A DNA stretch of 64,000 nt from contig JAYVMW010000028.1 of NCBI GenBank assembly GCA_043758755.1, positions 1 through 64,000 on the forward strand, in the 5' to 3' direction. The notes under the pieces are model-generated. The model did not search any database. It was not told the DNA's origin and worked only from the letters and a program-made list of their open reading frames with translations. Position 1 is the stretch's first letter. Every line of letters starts with the position of its first letter. Position numbers and translations under genes: made by a program. Origin of the DNA: Solimicrobium sp043758755 (GTDB taxonomy: Bacteria > Pseudomonadota > Gammaproteobacteria > Burkholderiales > Burkholderiaceae_D). Positions 34,150 to 42,281 of the stretch are shown one piece after another.

Positions 34150-36135
34150 TTAACCTGCAAGGACTGATTCCTGCTCCGCGACAGCGACATAGGGAATGGT
34201 AAAAGTGAAGATGGTGCCACCGGTTGGATTGGGATGATGGGTGAGTTGACCACCGTGAAATTCGATAATGGTGCGGCAGATGTTCAATCCCATTCCCATT
34301 CCTTCCGATTTGGTCGAAAAAAACGGGGAGAACAACCGTTCAGCGACTTCCGCGGGGATCCCGATGCCGTTATCGATAATATCGACCTTAACCATTCCGG
34401 CGAGCTGACTGGCGACGATGCGGATTTCCCGATTGTGTTGGGTCAGTGCCTGCATCGCCTGCAGGGCGTTGCGGGTTAAATTCAAAATGACCTGTTCCAG
34501 CGAAATCGGGTCCACCATCAGGTCAGGCAAGGGATCGGCGATATCGGTTTTTAAATTCACCAGATACGTTTTGGCCTGCATTTCAATCAGGGGCAGCACA
34601 TTTTTGAAAATTTCCCGGAATTGCATCTGCGTTCTGGTCGGCTCGCGCTTGACCACAAAATCATGCACGCTGCGTATGATCTGGCCGGCCCGCAACGCCT
34701 GTTTCTGCATTTGTTTGAGCACCTGTTCCAGATCATCCTGCTCCAGCCTGTCGCTGTGTTTCATATTTAAAATCGCAGAAGCGTACGTGCTGATGGCAGT
34801 GAGCGGCTGATTCAGTTCGTGCGCCATGACCGAAGCCAGTTCTCCCATGGTGGAAAGCCTTGCACTTCTTTGCAGTTTATCTTCATGCAAACGCAATACC
34901 TGTTCGGTGCGTTTGCGTTCACTGATGTCCAGAATCGATCCCATCCAGCCGGTCTGAATGCCATTTTCATCGAGCAGTGCAGATTCATAGACCAGCACCG
35001 GAACCCGGCGGCCACTGGCGTGCTGATACATGGTTTCAAAACCGCTGATCGGATTTACTGTGCCCTTGACCGGGGTTCGGACCGATATGGTTTCATAGGC
35101 CTCAAGTGTCCAGAATGAAAACGGGATTTTCTGGCCTACGAGCTGCTTTTCTGTATAGCCGACCATTTCGCAGAATGCCGAATTGACATAGAGCAGCCGA
35201 CCATCCATGCTTCTGACCCGCAGTCCGGTAACCAGCGAATTTTCCATCGCCTTGCGAAACGCGATCTGGGAGCGCAGCGCCGTTTCGGCGGCCTGGCGCC
35301 GCAAAATATCCCGCCACAGTGCCCACAGGCTCCACGACAATCCAGTACCCAGGACCAATACCGTCGTAACCAGCAAATTCGACAGCAGACGGGGAGAATT
35401 TTTGATGCTGTTCGTTTTGAGCATCAGATTGACGCCTGGCAAATCCAGACTTTTTGAATGGGTAAATACGTTGTGGCCTCTGCCGCCATCAGCGCGCAGG
35501 GCAACCACCTGGTCATCAATATCAACGATACTGACCTCGTTGTCTTTGGCAAACCACCAGGGCACAATTTTTTCCAGAATGGCCGACAGCCCGTAACTGG
35601 CTACGATGCTGCCCCTGTAGCCCTGATCGTTAAACAATGGCAAATGGTAATCCATCAACACCAACGACTTGTCAGCGCCAAATCCGAATGGCTGGGAATA
35701 CTGCGGCAGAACGTTTGAACGTGCCTGCGCAATGGATTGCTGGGACGCCGGGGAAAATTCATTGAAGGAAAAAGGACTGGTGCTGTATACGATGCGGTCT
35801 GCTGCATCCAGCCAGACCAGCCTGTGAAATTCGGGGTGATTTTGCAGCAGTGTGGCGATGCGGTTTTTTATCTGCTCGGCGGGTAATTTATTTGCAACTA
35901 TATCCTCGCCGACAGACCTGAGGTAATCTTCATCCCTGACCAGCAGTGACCGTATTCCCTGTTCAACCCACAGCGTGTCCTCGATGAGCTGCTCCTGATG
36001 GTCTTCAAATTCGATTTTCTGGGTTCGCCACGGCAGTAAAATCAGAATTGGCAATAAAAGTATCGCCAACAGGATAGGTAATACCCAGTGTTGTTTCAGG
36101 AATGGACGGCGGTTGATGTATTCAGAGTTTTCCAA
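34150..36135 (-). CDS. PAS-domain sensor histidine kinase (DctS/TtrS-like layout)
   Basis: A 661-residue membrane kinase. Transmembrane helices at about 18-36 and 255-275 flank a periplasmic sensor domain of about 215 residues. A PAS domain follows (about 300-410; GLRVRSMDGRLLYVNSAFCE) with a PAC end (SILDISERKRTEQ). The HisKA box is SVMAHELNQPLTAISTYA and the ATPase domain shows LNLTRNALQAMQ, DNGIGIP and GMGMGLNICRTI. Kinases of this layout sense dicarboxylates or similar acids. The gene diverges from a TRAP solute-binding protein, so the binding protein may deliver the signal. Confidence 0.92.
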   Translation of the reverse strand: MENSEYINRRPFLKQHWVLPILLAILLLPILILLPWRTQKIEFEDHQEQLIEDTLWVEQGIRSLLVRDEDYLRSVGEDIVANKLPAEQIKNRIATLLQNHPEFHRLVWLDAADRIVYSTSPFSFNEFSPASQQSIAQARSNVLPQYSQPFGFGADKSLVLMDYHLPLFNDQGYRGSIVASYGLSAILEKIVPWWFAKDNEVSIVDIDDQVVALRADGGRGHNVFTHSKSLDLPGVNLMLKTNSIKNSPRLLSNLLVTTVLVLGTGLSWSLWALWRDILRRQAAETALRSQIAFRKAMENSLVTGLRVRSMDGRLLYVNSAFCEMVGYTEKQLVGQKIPFSFWTLEAYETISVRTPVKGTVNPISGFETMYQHASGRRVPVLVYESALLDENGIQTGWMGSILDISERKRTEQVLRLHEDKLQRSARLSTMGELASVMAHELNQPLTAISTYASAILNMKHSDRLEQDDLEQVLKQMQKQALRAGQIIRSVHDFVVKREPTRTQMQFREIFKNVLPLIEMQAKTYLVNLKTDIADPLPDLMVDPISLEQVILNLTRNALQAMQALTQHNREIRIVASQLAGMVKVDIIDNGIGIPAEVAERLFSPFFSTKSEGMGMGLNICRTIIEFHGGQLTHHPNPTGGTIFTFTIPYVAVAEQESVLAG

Positions 36136-36138
36136 AAT

Positions 36139-36152
36139 AATAACCAGTTATT
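36139..36152. promoter_or_regulatory. Palindrome between kinase and TRAP binding protein genes
   Basis: AATAAC-CA-GTTATT is centred in the 55-base divergent intergenic region and is a candidate binding site for the adjacent response regulator. Confidence 0.4.
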
Positions 36153-36190
36153 TTTAACGCTTATTGATACTATAACAAGGCTTATAAATT

Positions 36191-37189
36191 ATGTTATCTT
36201 TTAAATACCATAATGTGGCTATTTTCGCACTACTTGCTCTCTTTAGCAAACAAGTTATGTGCGCTGAAATAACGATTAAATTCAGTCATATTGCAACCAG
36301 CGATTCTCCCAAGGGTCTGGCTGCGGCGCACTTCAAAGAGCTCGCCGAAAAGTTAACCAAAGGCAAGGTCAAAATTGCGCTTTATCCGGACAGCGAATTG
36401 TTTAAAGATAATGAAGAATTGGAAGCCTTGCAATTGAATTCTGTACAAATGCTGGCACCCTCTTTTTCAAAATTTTCTGCGCTCGGCATCCGTGCGTTTG
36501 AAGTGTTTGATCTGCCCTACCTGTTTCGCAACGCGGACGACCTGCATCGCATCACTCAGGGGGCTATCGGTCGCAGCCTGCTGGGCCTGCTGGATTCACA
36601 GGGGATTGTGGGACTGGGGTTCTGGGACAACGGATTCAAAAACATGTCGGCCAACAAACCGATACACACACCGGCCGACATGCGCAATCTGAGGGTGCGA
36701 ATCCAACCCTCCAAAGTCATTTCCACTCAGATGACAGATCTGGGGGCCACCGCTTTCCCCATGCCGGTCTATGAGTCGTTCAAATATCTGAACAACGGTT
36801 TGCTCGACGGCACCGAAACTCCGCCTTCCCTGTTTTACAGTCTGAATCTGATGAAATCGCAAAAATACCTGACTCTGACCAACCACGGTTATCTGGGTTA
36901 CGTCGTGATCGCGAATAAAAAATTCTGGGACGGCCTGCCTTCTGAAATTCAGGTGCAGCTCAGTATCGCCATGAATGAAACCACAAAATATGCCAACAGC
37001 ATCGCCCTGCAAAAAAACAAAACTGATCTCGAGATCATCAGGAACTCCGGTTACACAACCGTCATTGAATTAACCGAGGATGAAAAAAAATTGTGGCAGG
37101 AAGCGCTGCTGCCGGTCCGGAAGCAAATGGAAGGACGTATCGGCAAAGAATTGATCACGCAGATCACCAGGCAGCTACCAGTTCAATAA
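36191..37189 (+). CDS. TRAP transporter solute-binding protein (DctP family), orphan
   Basis: A 332-residue periplasmic binding protein. A signal peptide ends near VMCA (residue 25). The DctP features ITIKFSHIATSDSPKG, LFKDNEELEALQLNSVQML and FDLPYLFRN are present. MRNLRVRIQPSKV contains the conserved Arg that binds the substrate carboxylate. No DctQ or DctM membrane subunit is nearby: the next gene 360 bases downstream is ogt. It is divergent from the histidine kinase and may serve as its extracytoplasmic signal receptor, or act with a transporter elsewhere. Confidence 0.9.
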   Translation: MLSFKYHNVAIFALLALFSKQVMCAEITIKFSHIATSDSPKGLAAAHFKELAEKLTKGKVKIALYPDSELFKDNEELEALQLNSVQMLAPSFSKFSALGIRAFEVFDLPYLFRNADDLHRITQGAIGRSLLGLLDSQGIVGLGFWDNGFKNMSANKPIHTPADMRNLRVRIQPSKVISTQMTDLGATAFPMPVYESFKYLNNGLLDGTETPPSLFYSLNLMKSQKYLTLTNHGYLGYVVIANKKFWDGLPSEIQVQLSIAMNETTKYANSIALQKNKTDLEIIRNSGYTTVIELTEDEKKLWQEALLPVRKQMEGRIGKELITQITRQLPVQ

Positions 37190-37345
37190 TGACAAGTAGC
37201 CAATTGGACAAGCTCCTTAATGAGAATCAAATCTGCTTATTATGTTTTTATTAAATTTTCACAAAATTACCACACATTTCGGCTTGAAGCGAAGTCAGGA
37301 CAGCTTCGGTTTGCTTAACCAAAAGCGCTGTGCTATCTTTGCCCC

Positions 37346-37505
37346 CAGTGTGAATTCAGCGGGTGTATATAAGAACGGAGCAATCCGAAATAACATCGAG
37401 GAGACCGCGTTTTAATATAGCTAGGGATGCGAATAAAAACAGCATGACAATAGCAAAAAGCGCGAACGTTGTTTTGAAGGCGTATCTCAGGATGCGCCTT
37501 TTTTA
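37346..37505 (+). ncRNA. Candidate small RNA
   Basis: The 360-base gap between the TRAP binding protein and ogt has no credible gene. It contains a promoter with -35 TTGCTT (37311-37316), 17-base spacer and -10 TATCTT (37334-37339), and a strong terminator at 37477-37505. The predicted transcript is about 160 bases. It does not match a riboswitch or 6S pattern I know. Alternatively it is the untranslated leader of ogt with an attenuator. Both boundaries are predictions. Confidence 0.4.
37477..37505 (+). terminator. Rho-independent terminator upstream of ogt
   Basis: Stem AAGGCGTATC / GATGCGCCTT (one G-U pair) with TCAG loop, followed by a T-rich run. It cannot belong to a gene ending nearby, because the last stop is 290 bases upstream. 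Confidence 0.7.
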
Positions 37506-37550
37506 TTTTCCGTTCACATTGTTTTTCAATGTCTGCTTCTGGCCAATGCA

Positions 37551-38060
37551 ATGACTCTGCCCACTGCCCACTCCAACCTCCAGCTCAACCGTTTTTGTGC
37601 CGTCATCGCTGCGCCGTTTGGGGTCATGGGTATTCGCACCCACGCCGGTCAGTTGCTTGAACTGGTTTACCTCCCGCCCGATTTCCAGCTCAAAGATCCG
37701 GTGACTGCATGCGCAAAAAAAACAGCGCAGCAAATGCAGTGCTATTTCAACAATCCGCAATACCACTTTGATTTGCCGCTTGCAGAGCAAGGCACGCTGT
37801 TCCAGAAAAAAGTCTGGCAGGCCATTGCCGCAATTCCCATGGGTCAGGTTGCGACTTACGGCCAGATCGCCAGACAGATCCGCTCTGCGCCGCGTGCCGT
37901 TGGCCAGGCCTGCGGCGCCAATTTTTACCCGCTGATCATTCCCTGCCACCGCGTGACTGCCTCCAACGGCCTGGGCGGATTTGCCAATCAGGATCAGGCC
38001 GACAGTTATCCGCTTAAAATCAAACGCTGGCTGTTAAGACATGAAGGGGTGCACTATTAA
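37551..38060 (+). CDS. ogt: Methylated-DNA--protein-cysteine methyltransferase
   Basis: A 169-residue repair protein that transfers the alkyl group from O6-methylguanine to its own Cys. The active site is IIPCHRVTASNGLGGFANQ, and the DNA-binding helix-turn-helix has GQVATYGQIARQI and an arginine finger in SAPRAVGQACG. It is first in a probable ogt-xerD-ybaK operon: its stop is 7 bases before the likely xerD start. Confidence 0.93.
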   Translation: MTLPTAHSNLQLNRFCAVIAAPFGVMGIRTHAGQLLELVYLPPDFQLKDPVTACAKKTAQQMQCYFNNPQYHFDLPLAEQGTLFQKKVWQAIAAIPMGQVATYGQIARQIRSAPRAVGQACGANFYPLIIPCHRVTASNGLGGFANQDQADSYPLKIKRWLLRHEGVHY

Positions 38061-38067
38061 CGCAGGC

Positions 38068-38949
38068 ATGCAATCGGAAATTGATGATTTCTGCGACACG
38101 CTGTGGCTGGAAGATGGTCTGTCCAAAAACACGCTGGAAGCCTACCGGCGCGATCTGACTCTGTTCGCGCGCTGGCAAACGGCGCGCGGTTCTGATGCGC
38201 TCATGCAGGCTGACACCGAATCCATCAACCAGTACATGCTGTACCTGCAAAGCAGCAAGGCAACCAGCGCCAACCGGCGCCTGACCGTGTTCAAACGGTT
38301 TTATCAGCACGGCCTGCGTCATCACAGAATCAGTGTTGATCCGACGCTGAAAATCGCGTCAGCCAAAACCCCGGCCCGCAACATTCAGACTTTAAGTGAA
38401 GCCCAGGTTGAAGCTCTATTGGCCGCACCTGACGTCAACACCGAACTGGGCCTGCGTGACCGCTGCATGCTGGAACTGATGTACGCCAGCGGCCTGCGCG
38501 TAACCGAACTGGTGCTGGTTAAAATTCAGGAAGTCAGCATGAACGATCAGGTCTTGCGCATTACCGGCAAGGGCAACAAAACCCGGCTGATTCCCTTTGG
38601 CGAAATCGCCGCCAGCTGGATAGGCCGGTACCTGAAAGAGGCGCGCGCGCTGATCATGAAGGGCAAAATCGATGACGCCCTGTTTGTCACTGCGCGCGGC
38701 ACGGCCATGACACGCCAGATGTTCTGGATTCTGATCAAAAAATACAGCACGGCCGCCGCCATCAATGCGCCGCTGTCACCGCACACATTAAGACATGCGT
38801 TTGCCACCCACCTGATCAACCATGGTGCCGATTTGCGTGTAGTACAATTGCTGCTCGGTCATTCGGATATTTCCACCACCCAGATCTATACCCATGTGGC
38901 CAGGGAACGGCTGAAACGCTTACATAAAGAACACCACCCACGCGGTTAA
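38068..38949 (+). CDS. xerD: Site-specific tyrosine recombinase XerD
   Basis: About 293 residues, taking ATG 38068; the open start at 38041 would overlap ogt. The SAM-like N-terminal domain (LWLEDGLSKNTLEAYRRDL) is typical of XerD. Catalytic residues are seen as the Arg of ASGLRVTEL, Lys of TGKGNKTRLIP, His/Arg of SPHTLRHAFATHL, His of LLGHSDISTTQIYTH and the following Tyr. With XerC and FtsK it resolves chromosome dimers at dif. Its place among housekeeping genes speaks against a phage integrase. Confidence 0.93.
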   Translation: MQSEIDDFCDTLWLEDGLSKNTLEAYRRDLTLFARWQTARGSDALMQADTESINQYMLYLQSSKATSANRRLTVFKRFYQHGLRHHRISVDPTLKIASAKTPARNIQTLSEAQVEALLAAPDVNTELGLRDRCMLELMYASGLRVTELVLVKIQEVSMNDQVLRITGKGNKTRLIPFGEIAASWIGRYLKEARALIMKGKIDDALFVTARGTAMTRQMFWILIKKYSTAAAINAPLSPHTLRHAFATHLINHGADLRVVQLLLGHSDISTTQIYTHVARERLKRLHKEHHPRG

Positions 38950-38962
38950 ATTCACTACTTCT

Positions 38963-39451
38963 ATGAGTCACGCAAAACACATTTCAGAAACACCTGCCAC
39001 CCAGTTTTTACGCCAGAACAAAGTCAACTTCTCCGAACATCCTTATGCTTATGAAGACAAAGGTGGCACCAGTGTTTCGGCGCGCGAACTGGGCGTGGAT
39101 GAACATGCCGTCATCAAAACCCTGGTCATGCAAAATGAAACCGGCAAACCGCTGATCGTACTCATGCACGGCGACTGCACTGTTTCAACCAAGAATCTGG
39201 CGCGCCAGATTGGCTGCAAGAAGATTGAACCCTGCAAACCAGAAGAAGCAAATCGACACACCGGCTATCTGGTTGGCGGAACCAGTCCCTTCGGGACCAG
39301 GAAACAAATGTCGGTCTACATTGAAAAAACAATTCTGGATTTACCCCTCATCTATATCAATGGGGGACGTCGAGGATATCTGATTGGCATCCATCCAAAT
39401 GAACTGGCTCGAATTCTTGATGTTCAGACAGTGGAAGTGGCATTAAGGTAG
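38963..39451 (+). CDS. ybaK: Cys-tRNA(Pro)/Cys-tRNA(Cys) deacylase YbaK
   Basis: A 162-residue editing enzyme that clears mischarged tRNA. It shows FSEHPYAYEDKGGTSVSARE, the conserved Lys in HAVIKTLVM, and the GGTSPFGTRK loop plus YINGGRRGYLIGI, all typical of YbaK/EbsC. It starts 13 bases after the xerD stop. Confidence 0.93.
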   Translation: MSHAKHISETPATQFLRQNKVNFSEHPYAYEDKGGTSVSARELGVDEHAVIKTLVMQNETGKPLIVLMHGDCTVSTKNLARQIGCKKIEPCKPEEANRHTGYLVGGTSPFGTRKQMSVYIEKTILDLPLIYINGGRRGYLIGIHPNELARILDVQTVEVALR

Positions 39452-39465
39452 CGCTGGCGTTTACT

Positions 39466-39486
39466 GCGTCGAACACGGTCCGACGC
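39466..39486. terminator. Weak hairpin between ybaK and the convergent cytochrome gene
   Basis: GCGTCG / CGACGC with a 9-base loop; the nearest T-run begins about 13 bases later, so function as a terminator is uncertain. Confidence 0.35.
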
Positions 39487-39510
39487 TTGCGATCAGTTAA
39501 ATTTTTTCAA

Positions 39511-41322
39511 TCATTGCCAACTCCTGCCATCCACCTTGACCGTTTTCCATGAAGTCATGGTATGGCAGCGTTCGCAAAGACCGCCATATTTTCCATTGTG
39601 CTCATCGTCCTTGAAATGGCAGCTTACACAGGTTAAATCGACCTTGATCTTCTTGTCCACCGGCTTTTGGTGGCAGTCGTAACACTTGATGTCCTTGTGC
39701 TTGCCTTCCAGTTTGAATTTTGTCTTGTCGTGATCAAAATCCCAGGACTTCCAATCTCGCGTGTTATGACAGGCTTCACAATTCAGCCCCAGGCGGCGGT
39801 TGTGAATCTCGCGATCCTGTTTCTCATGACATGAAAAACAGTCCGACTTGACGCTTTTGTATTCTGGCGTGGCATGGCATTTCTTGCACTCGGTCTGCAT
39901 GTGCTTCCCGGCCAGAGGAAAACGGGACAGGCTATGGTCAAATTTTGCTTTGTTCCATGACTGCTCGTTGTGACAGGTTTCGCATTTCTTACCCTCCTGT
40001 CCCTTGTGTTTATCGTCGTTCTGATGACACGCGTAGCAGTTTGACTGCAGTTTGTCATGGTACAGATCGCCCTTGTGACAACTGATGCACTTTACTGGCG
40101 CTCGATGCTTGCCGACCAGAGGGTATTTGGTATTTTTGTCGTGATCGAACAGGATGTCCTTCCAGCTTTGTTCGTTGTGACAGGTTTCGCACTTCGGCCC
40201 AAAACTGCCTTTGTGGCTGTCGTCTTTGGCATGGCATGAATTACATGTTTGCTCGAGCTTATCCTTGTACAAGTCTCCCTTGTGGCAACTGGTACACCTG
40301 GTTGGAGCAAGGTGCTTGCCGAGCAGGGGGAACCTGGTCAACTTATTATGATCGAACTGGACGTCCTTCCAGCCCTTTTCGATATGGCACGATTCGCATT
40401 TTGGCCCGAAAGTTCCCTTGTGCGTGTCGTCCTTGGTATGGCATGACTCGCAGGTCATTTTTAGTTTTTCCTTGAGCGGATCGCCCTTGTGGCAACTGAT
40501 GCATTTCAGCTCGCGATGTTTCCAAAGCAGGCGGAACTTCGTTTTCATATCGTGATCGAACTGCGTTTCCTTCCAGCCTTTTTCGATATGGCAGGATTCG
40601 CATTTCGGCCCGAAATTGCCTTTGTGCCTGTCGTCCTTTTTGTGGCAGGCATTGCACTCCTTGAGCGTCCCCTTGAACTTGTTGCCGGCATGGCAGCTGT
40701 CGCATTTCACCTCCACATGTTTGCCGGTCAATTTGTAATCGGTCGTATTGTGATCGAAAGTAGTGGTTTTCCAGTCTTTCACCACGTGGCACTTGGCGCA
40801 ATCGGCTCCCAGATTACCCTTGTGATGGTCATCCTTCTGGTGACAGCCATTGCAGGTGAGCGGCGCATCGCGGTATTTTTTTCCGGGAACGTGGCAGCTC
40901 TTGCACTTTACCTTGTCATCCAGATGTTTGTCCTTCAGCATAAAATCTGTTTGTGCATGGTCAAACTTTTTCTGGTCGAACTCCGCGATGTGCGCTGTCC
41001 GCCCCGCGTGCTCGGTATGGCACGCCTTGCATTCCTTCTGTGACTTGATGTGTCCGTGGTAACCACGCTTCTGGCTGAAATCTTTAGCGATATCCTTATG
41101 GCAATCCAGGCACAACCCGGTTTGCGCGGGCTTGTCGAACTGTTTGTGACATTTGGTGCATTCGTTGTTGAGCTTGATATGGCCCTCAATGAGATCGCCG
41201 GGTGACAATACGTCCCGCAACGGATCCGCATGGGCGGGCGCAAGGCACAACAGGCACAGGCACACAGATCCAACAAGCATCCTGATGAACGAGGTCACGA
41301 CTGGAAGAATAGGTAGTGGCAT
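39511..41322 (-). CDS. Periplasmic 24-heme c-type cytochrome built from triheme repeats
   Basis: About 603 residues, taking ATG 41322, which lies 2 bases after the stop of the upstream gene; an open start at 41406 would overlap that gene. A signal peptide ends near APAHA. I count 24 CxxCH heme motifs, one per 25 residues. After the first three, the protein is about seven copies of a 60-residue unit with three hemes each: a CxSCHKGD element, a CxSCHxKDDxHKG element and a CExCHxExxWK element, then FDHDxxxxFxLxGKH. The extra His in FDH and GKH are likely distal heme ligands. It is probably a soluble or periplasmic electron wire spanning the envelope, carrying electrons between the membrane b-cytochrome encoded next to it and the outer-membrane complex of the divergent operon. 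Confidence 0.9.
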   Translation of the reverse strand: MPLPILPVVTSFIRMLVGSVCLCLLCLAPAHADPLRDVLSPGDLIEGHIKLNNECTKCHKQFDKPAQTGLCLDCHKDIAKDFSQKRGYHGHIKSQKECKACHTEHAGRTAHIAEFDQKKFDHAQTDFMLKDKHLDDKVKCKSCHVPGKKYRDAPLTCNGCHQKDDHHKGNLGADCAKCHVVKDWKTTTFDHNTTDYKLTGKHVEVKCDSCHAGNKFKGTLKECNACHKKDDRHKGNFGPKCESCHIEKGWKETQFDHDMKTKFRLLWKHRELKCISCHKGDPLKEKLKMTCESCHTKDDTHKGTFGPKCESCHIEKGWKDVQFDHNKLTRFPLLGKHLAPTRCTSCHKGDLYKDKLEQTCNSCHAKDDSHKGSFGPKCETCHNEQSWKDILFDHDKNTKYPLVGKHRAPVKCISCHKGDLYHDKLQSNCYACHQNDDKHKGQEGKKCETCHNEQSWNKAKFDHSLSRFPLAGKHMQTECKKCHATPEYKSVKSDCFSCHEKQDREIHNRRLGLNCEACHNTRDWKSWDFDHDKTKFKLEGKHKDIKCYDCHQKPVDKKIKVDLTCVSCHFKDDEHNGKYGGLCERCHTMTSWKTVKVDGRSWQ

Positions 41323-41324
41323 GG

Positions 41325-42239
41325 TCAGTACTTGTGCACGGCGAAAACATGGTAAAGCCCGCTGGTTACCATCATGTAAACCAACGGGATATGGAAAATA
41401 TGCCACAGGGAGAAGAGTCGTTCATAGGTTTGAAACTGGGCGGTGTCTCGCAACACCTTGATGTAAGTCTGAATATTGGCGGCGTATTCGTGATACAGCT
41501 TGCTCCTGATACTTCTGGCTTTTCTGTCTTGCAGCGGCGCCTTGTCATGCATGGCCTGATGCAGGTCTCTGGTCAGTGATCTGGACAGAGACGCCGCCTC
41601 AAATTCAATCAACACGGAATTGATAAACCCGCCTTTTTTTTCCTTGTCCTCGGCGCGAATTCGAAATTGCTCCAGCCGGCGTCCTATATCGGGTGCAAAG
41701 CTCGAAATGGCATTCATGAAATTATTGGTGTTTTTCATGTCTTCATGCAGCCCCCTCAGAGTCTCTTCCCGTCCATACAGCCCTTTGTGTATTTTGGTAT
41801 AAAAGAAGCGCCCGAAAATCCCACTGCCAGATACCAGCATCATGCAGACCAGCGCCACACCTGCGTTAATCGAACGAATGGCAAACGTCGAGTGAAATAT
41901 AACCAGCGCAGGTCCCAAAATCCCCAGGATCATGTGCCATCTGAACCAAGTAGGCAACACGCCCCAGGAATCAATGAACCTGAACCGTTTGCGTAACGAG
42001 TACAGCAGCAGTATCAGCATCATTATCCCACCGACCAGTCCGAGGTTATAGCCCACGTTATCGCCCGCTTTGAACAGGCGGGTACCCGGAATGCCGAGAA
42101 ATCCCGGAGGGTGCGCCAGCACGAATCCAGCAACCAGGAGCAGGGTCACCACGCCGATGAACCACTTCCAGACTGGTCCTTCCGAACGACGGGCGCTTTT
42201 TCTGCGCTCCACGACAGGTTTGAGTGTTTGCGATTCCAT
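41325..42239 (-). CDS. Inner-membrane b-type cytochrome-like protein
   Basis: A 304-residue integral membrane protein. Helices lie at about 24-43, 64-82, 100-119, 124-142 and 277-295. His102 and His116 lie in one helix (WHMILGILGPALVIFHSTF); His280/283 and His297 lie in the last (LWHIFHIPLVYMMVTSGLYH). This spacing is that of di-heme b561/ferric-reductase-like proteins. Between them a charged, probably helical, domain of about 130 residues faces the cytoplasm. It fits a quinol- or flavoprotein-to-cytochrome step across the inner membrane. The gene is between the FeS/FAD oxidoreductase and the 24-heme cytochrome genes in one operon. The family was not recognised by name. Confidence 0.7.
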   Translation of the reverse strand: MESQTLKPVVERRKSARRSEGPVWKWFIGVVTLLLVAGFVLAHPPGFLGIPGTRLFKAGDNVGYNLGLVGGIMMLILLLYSLRKRFRFIDSWGVLPTWFRWHMILGILGPALVIFHSTFAIRSINAGVALVCMMLVSGSGIFGRFFYTKIHKGLYGREETLRGLHEDMKNTNNFMNAISSFAPDIGRRLEQFRIRAEDKEKKGGFINSVLIEFEAASLSRSLTRDLHQAMHDKAPLQDRKARSIRSKLYHEYAANIQTYIKVLRDTAQFQTYERLFSLWHIFHIPLVYMMVTSGLYHVFAVHKY

Positions 42240-42281
42240 TAATTTCCAGACGTGATTAGAAAAGAACTACCGGTCAACGGT

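Noticed and set aside
37441..37551. Small open frame beginning MTIAKSANVV before ogt
   Set aside because: It runs through the terminator stem, has no ribosome site and overlaps the ogt start; the region fits a non-coding RNA or leader better.
38068..38949. Tyrosine recombinase as a phage or island integrase
   Set aside because: Length, N-terminal domain and position among ogt and ybaK fit housekeeping XerD; no tRNA, attachment repeats or phage genes are adjacent.
39960..40750. Regularly spaced repeats that might suggest a CRISPR array
   Set aside because: They are in-frame heme-binding units of the 24-heme cytochrome, with no short identical repeats and unique spacers.
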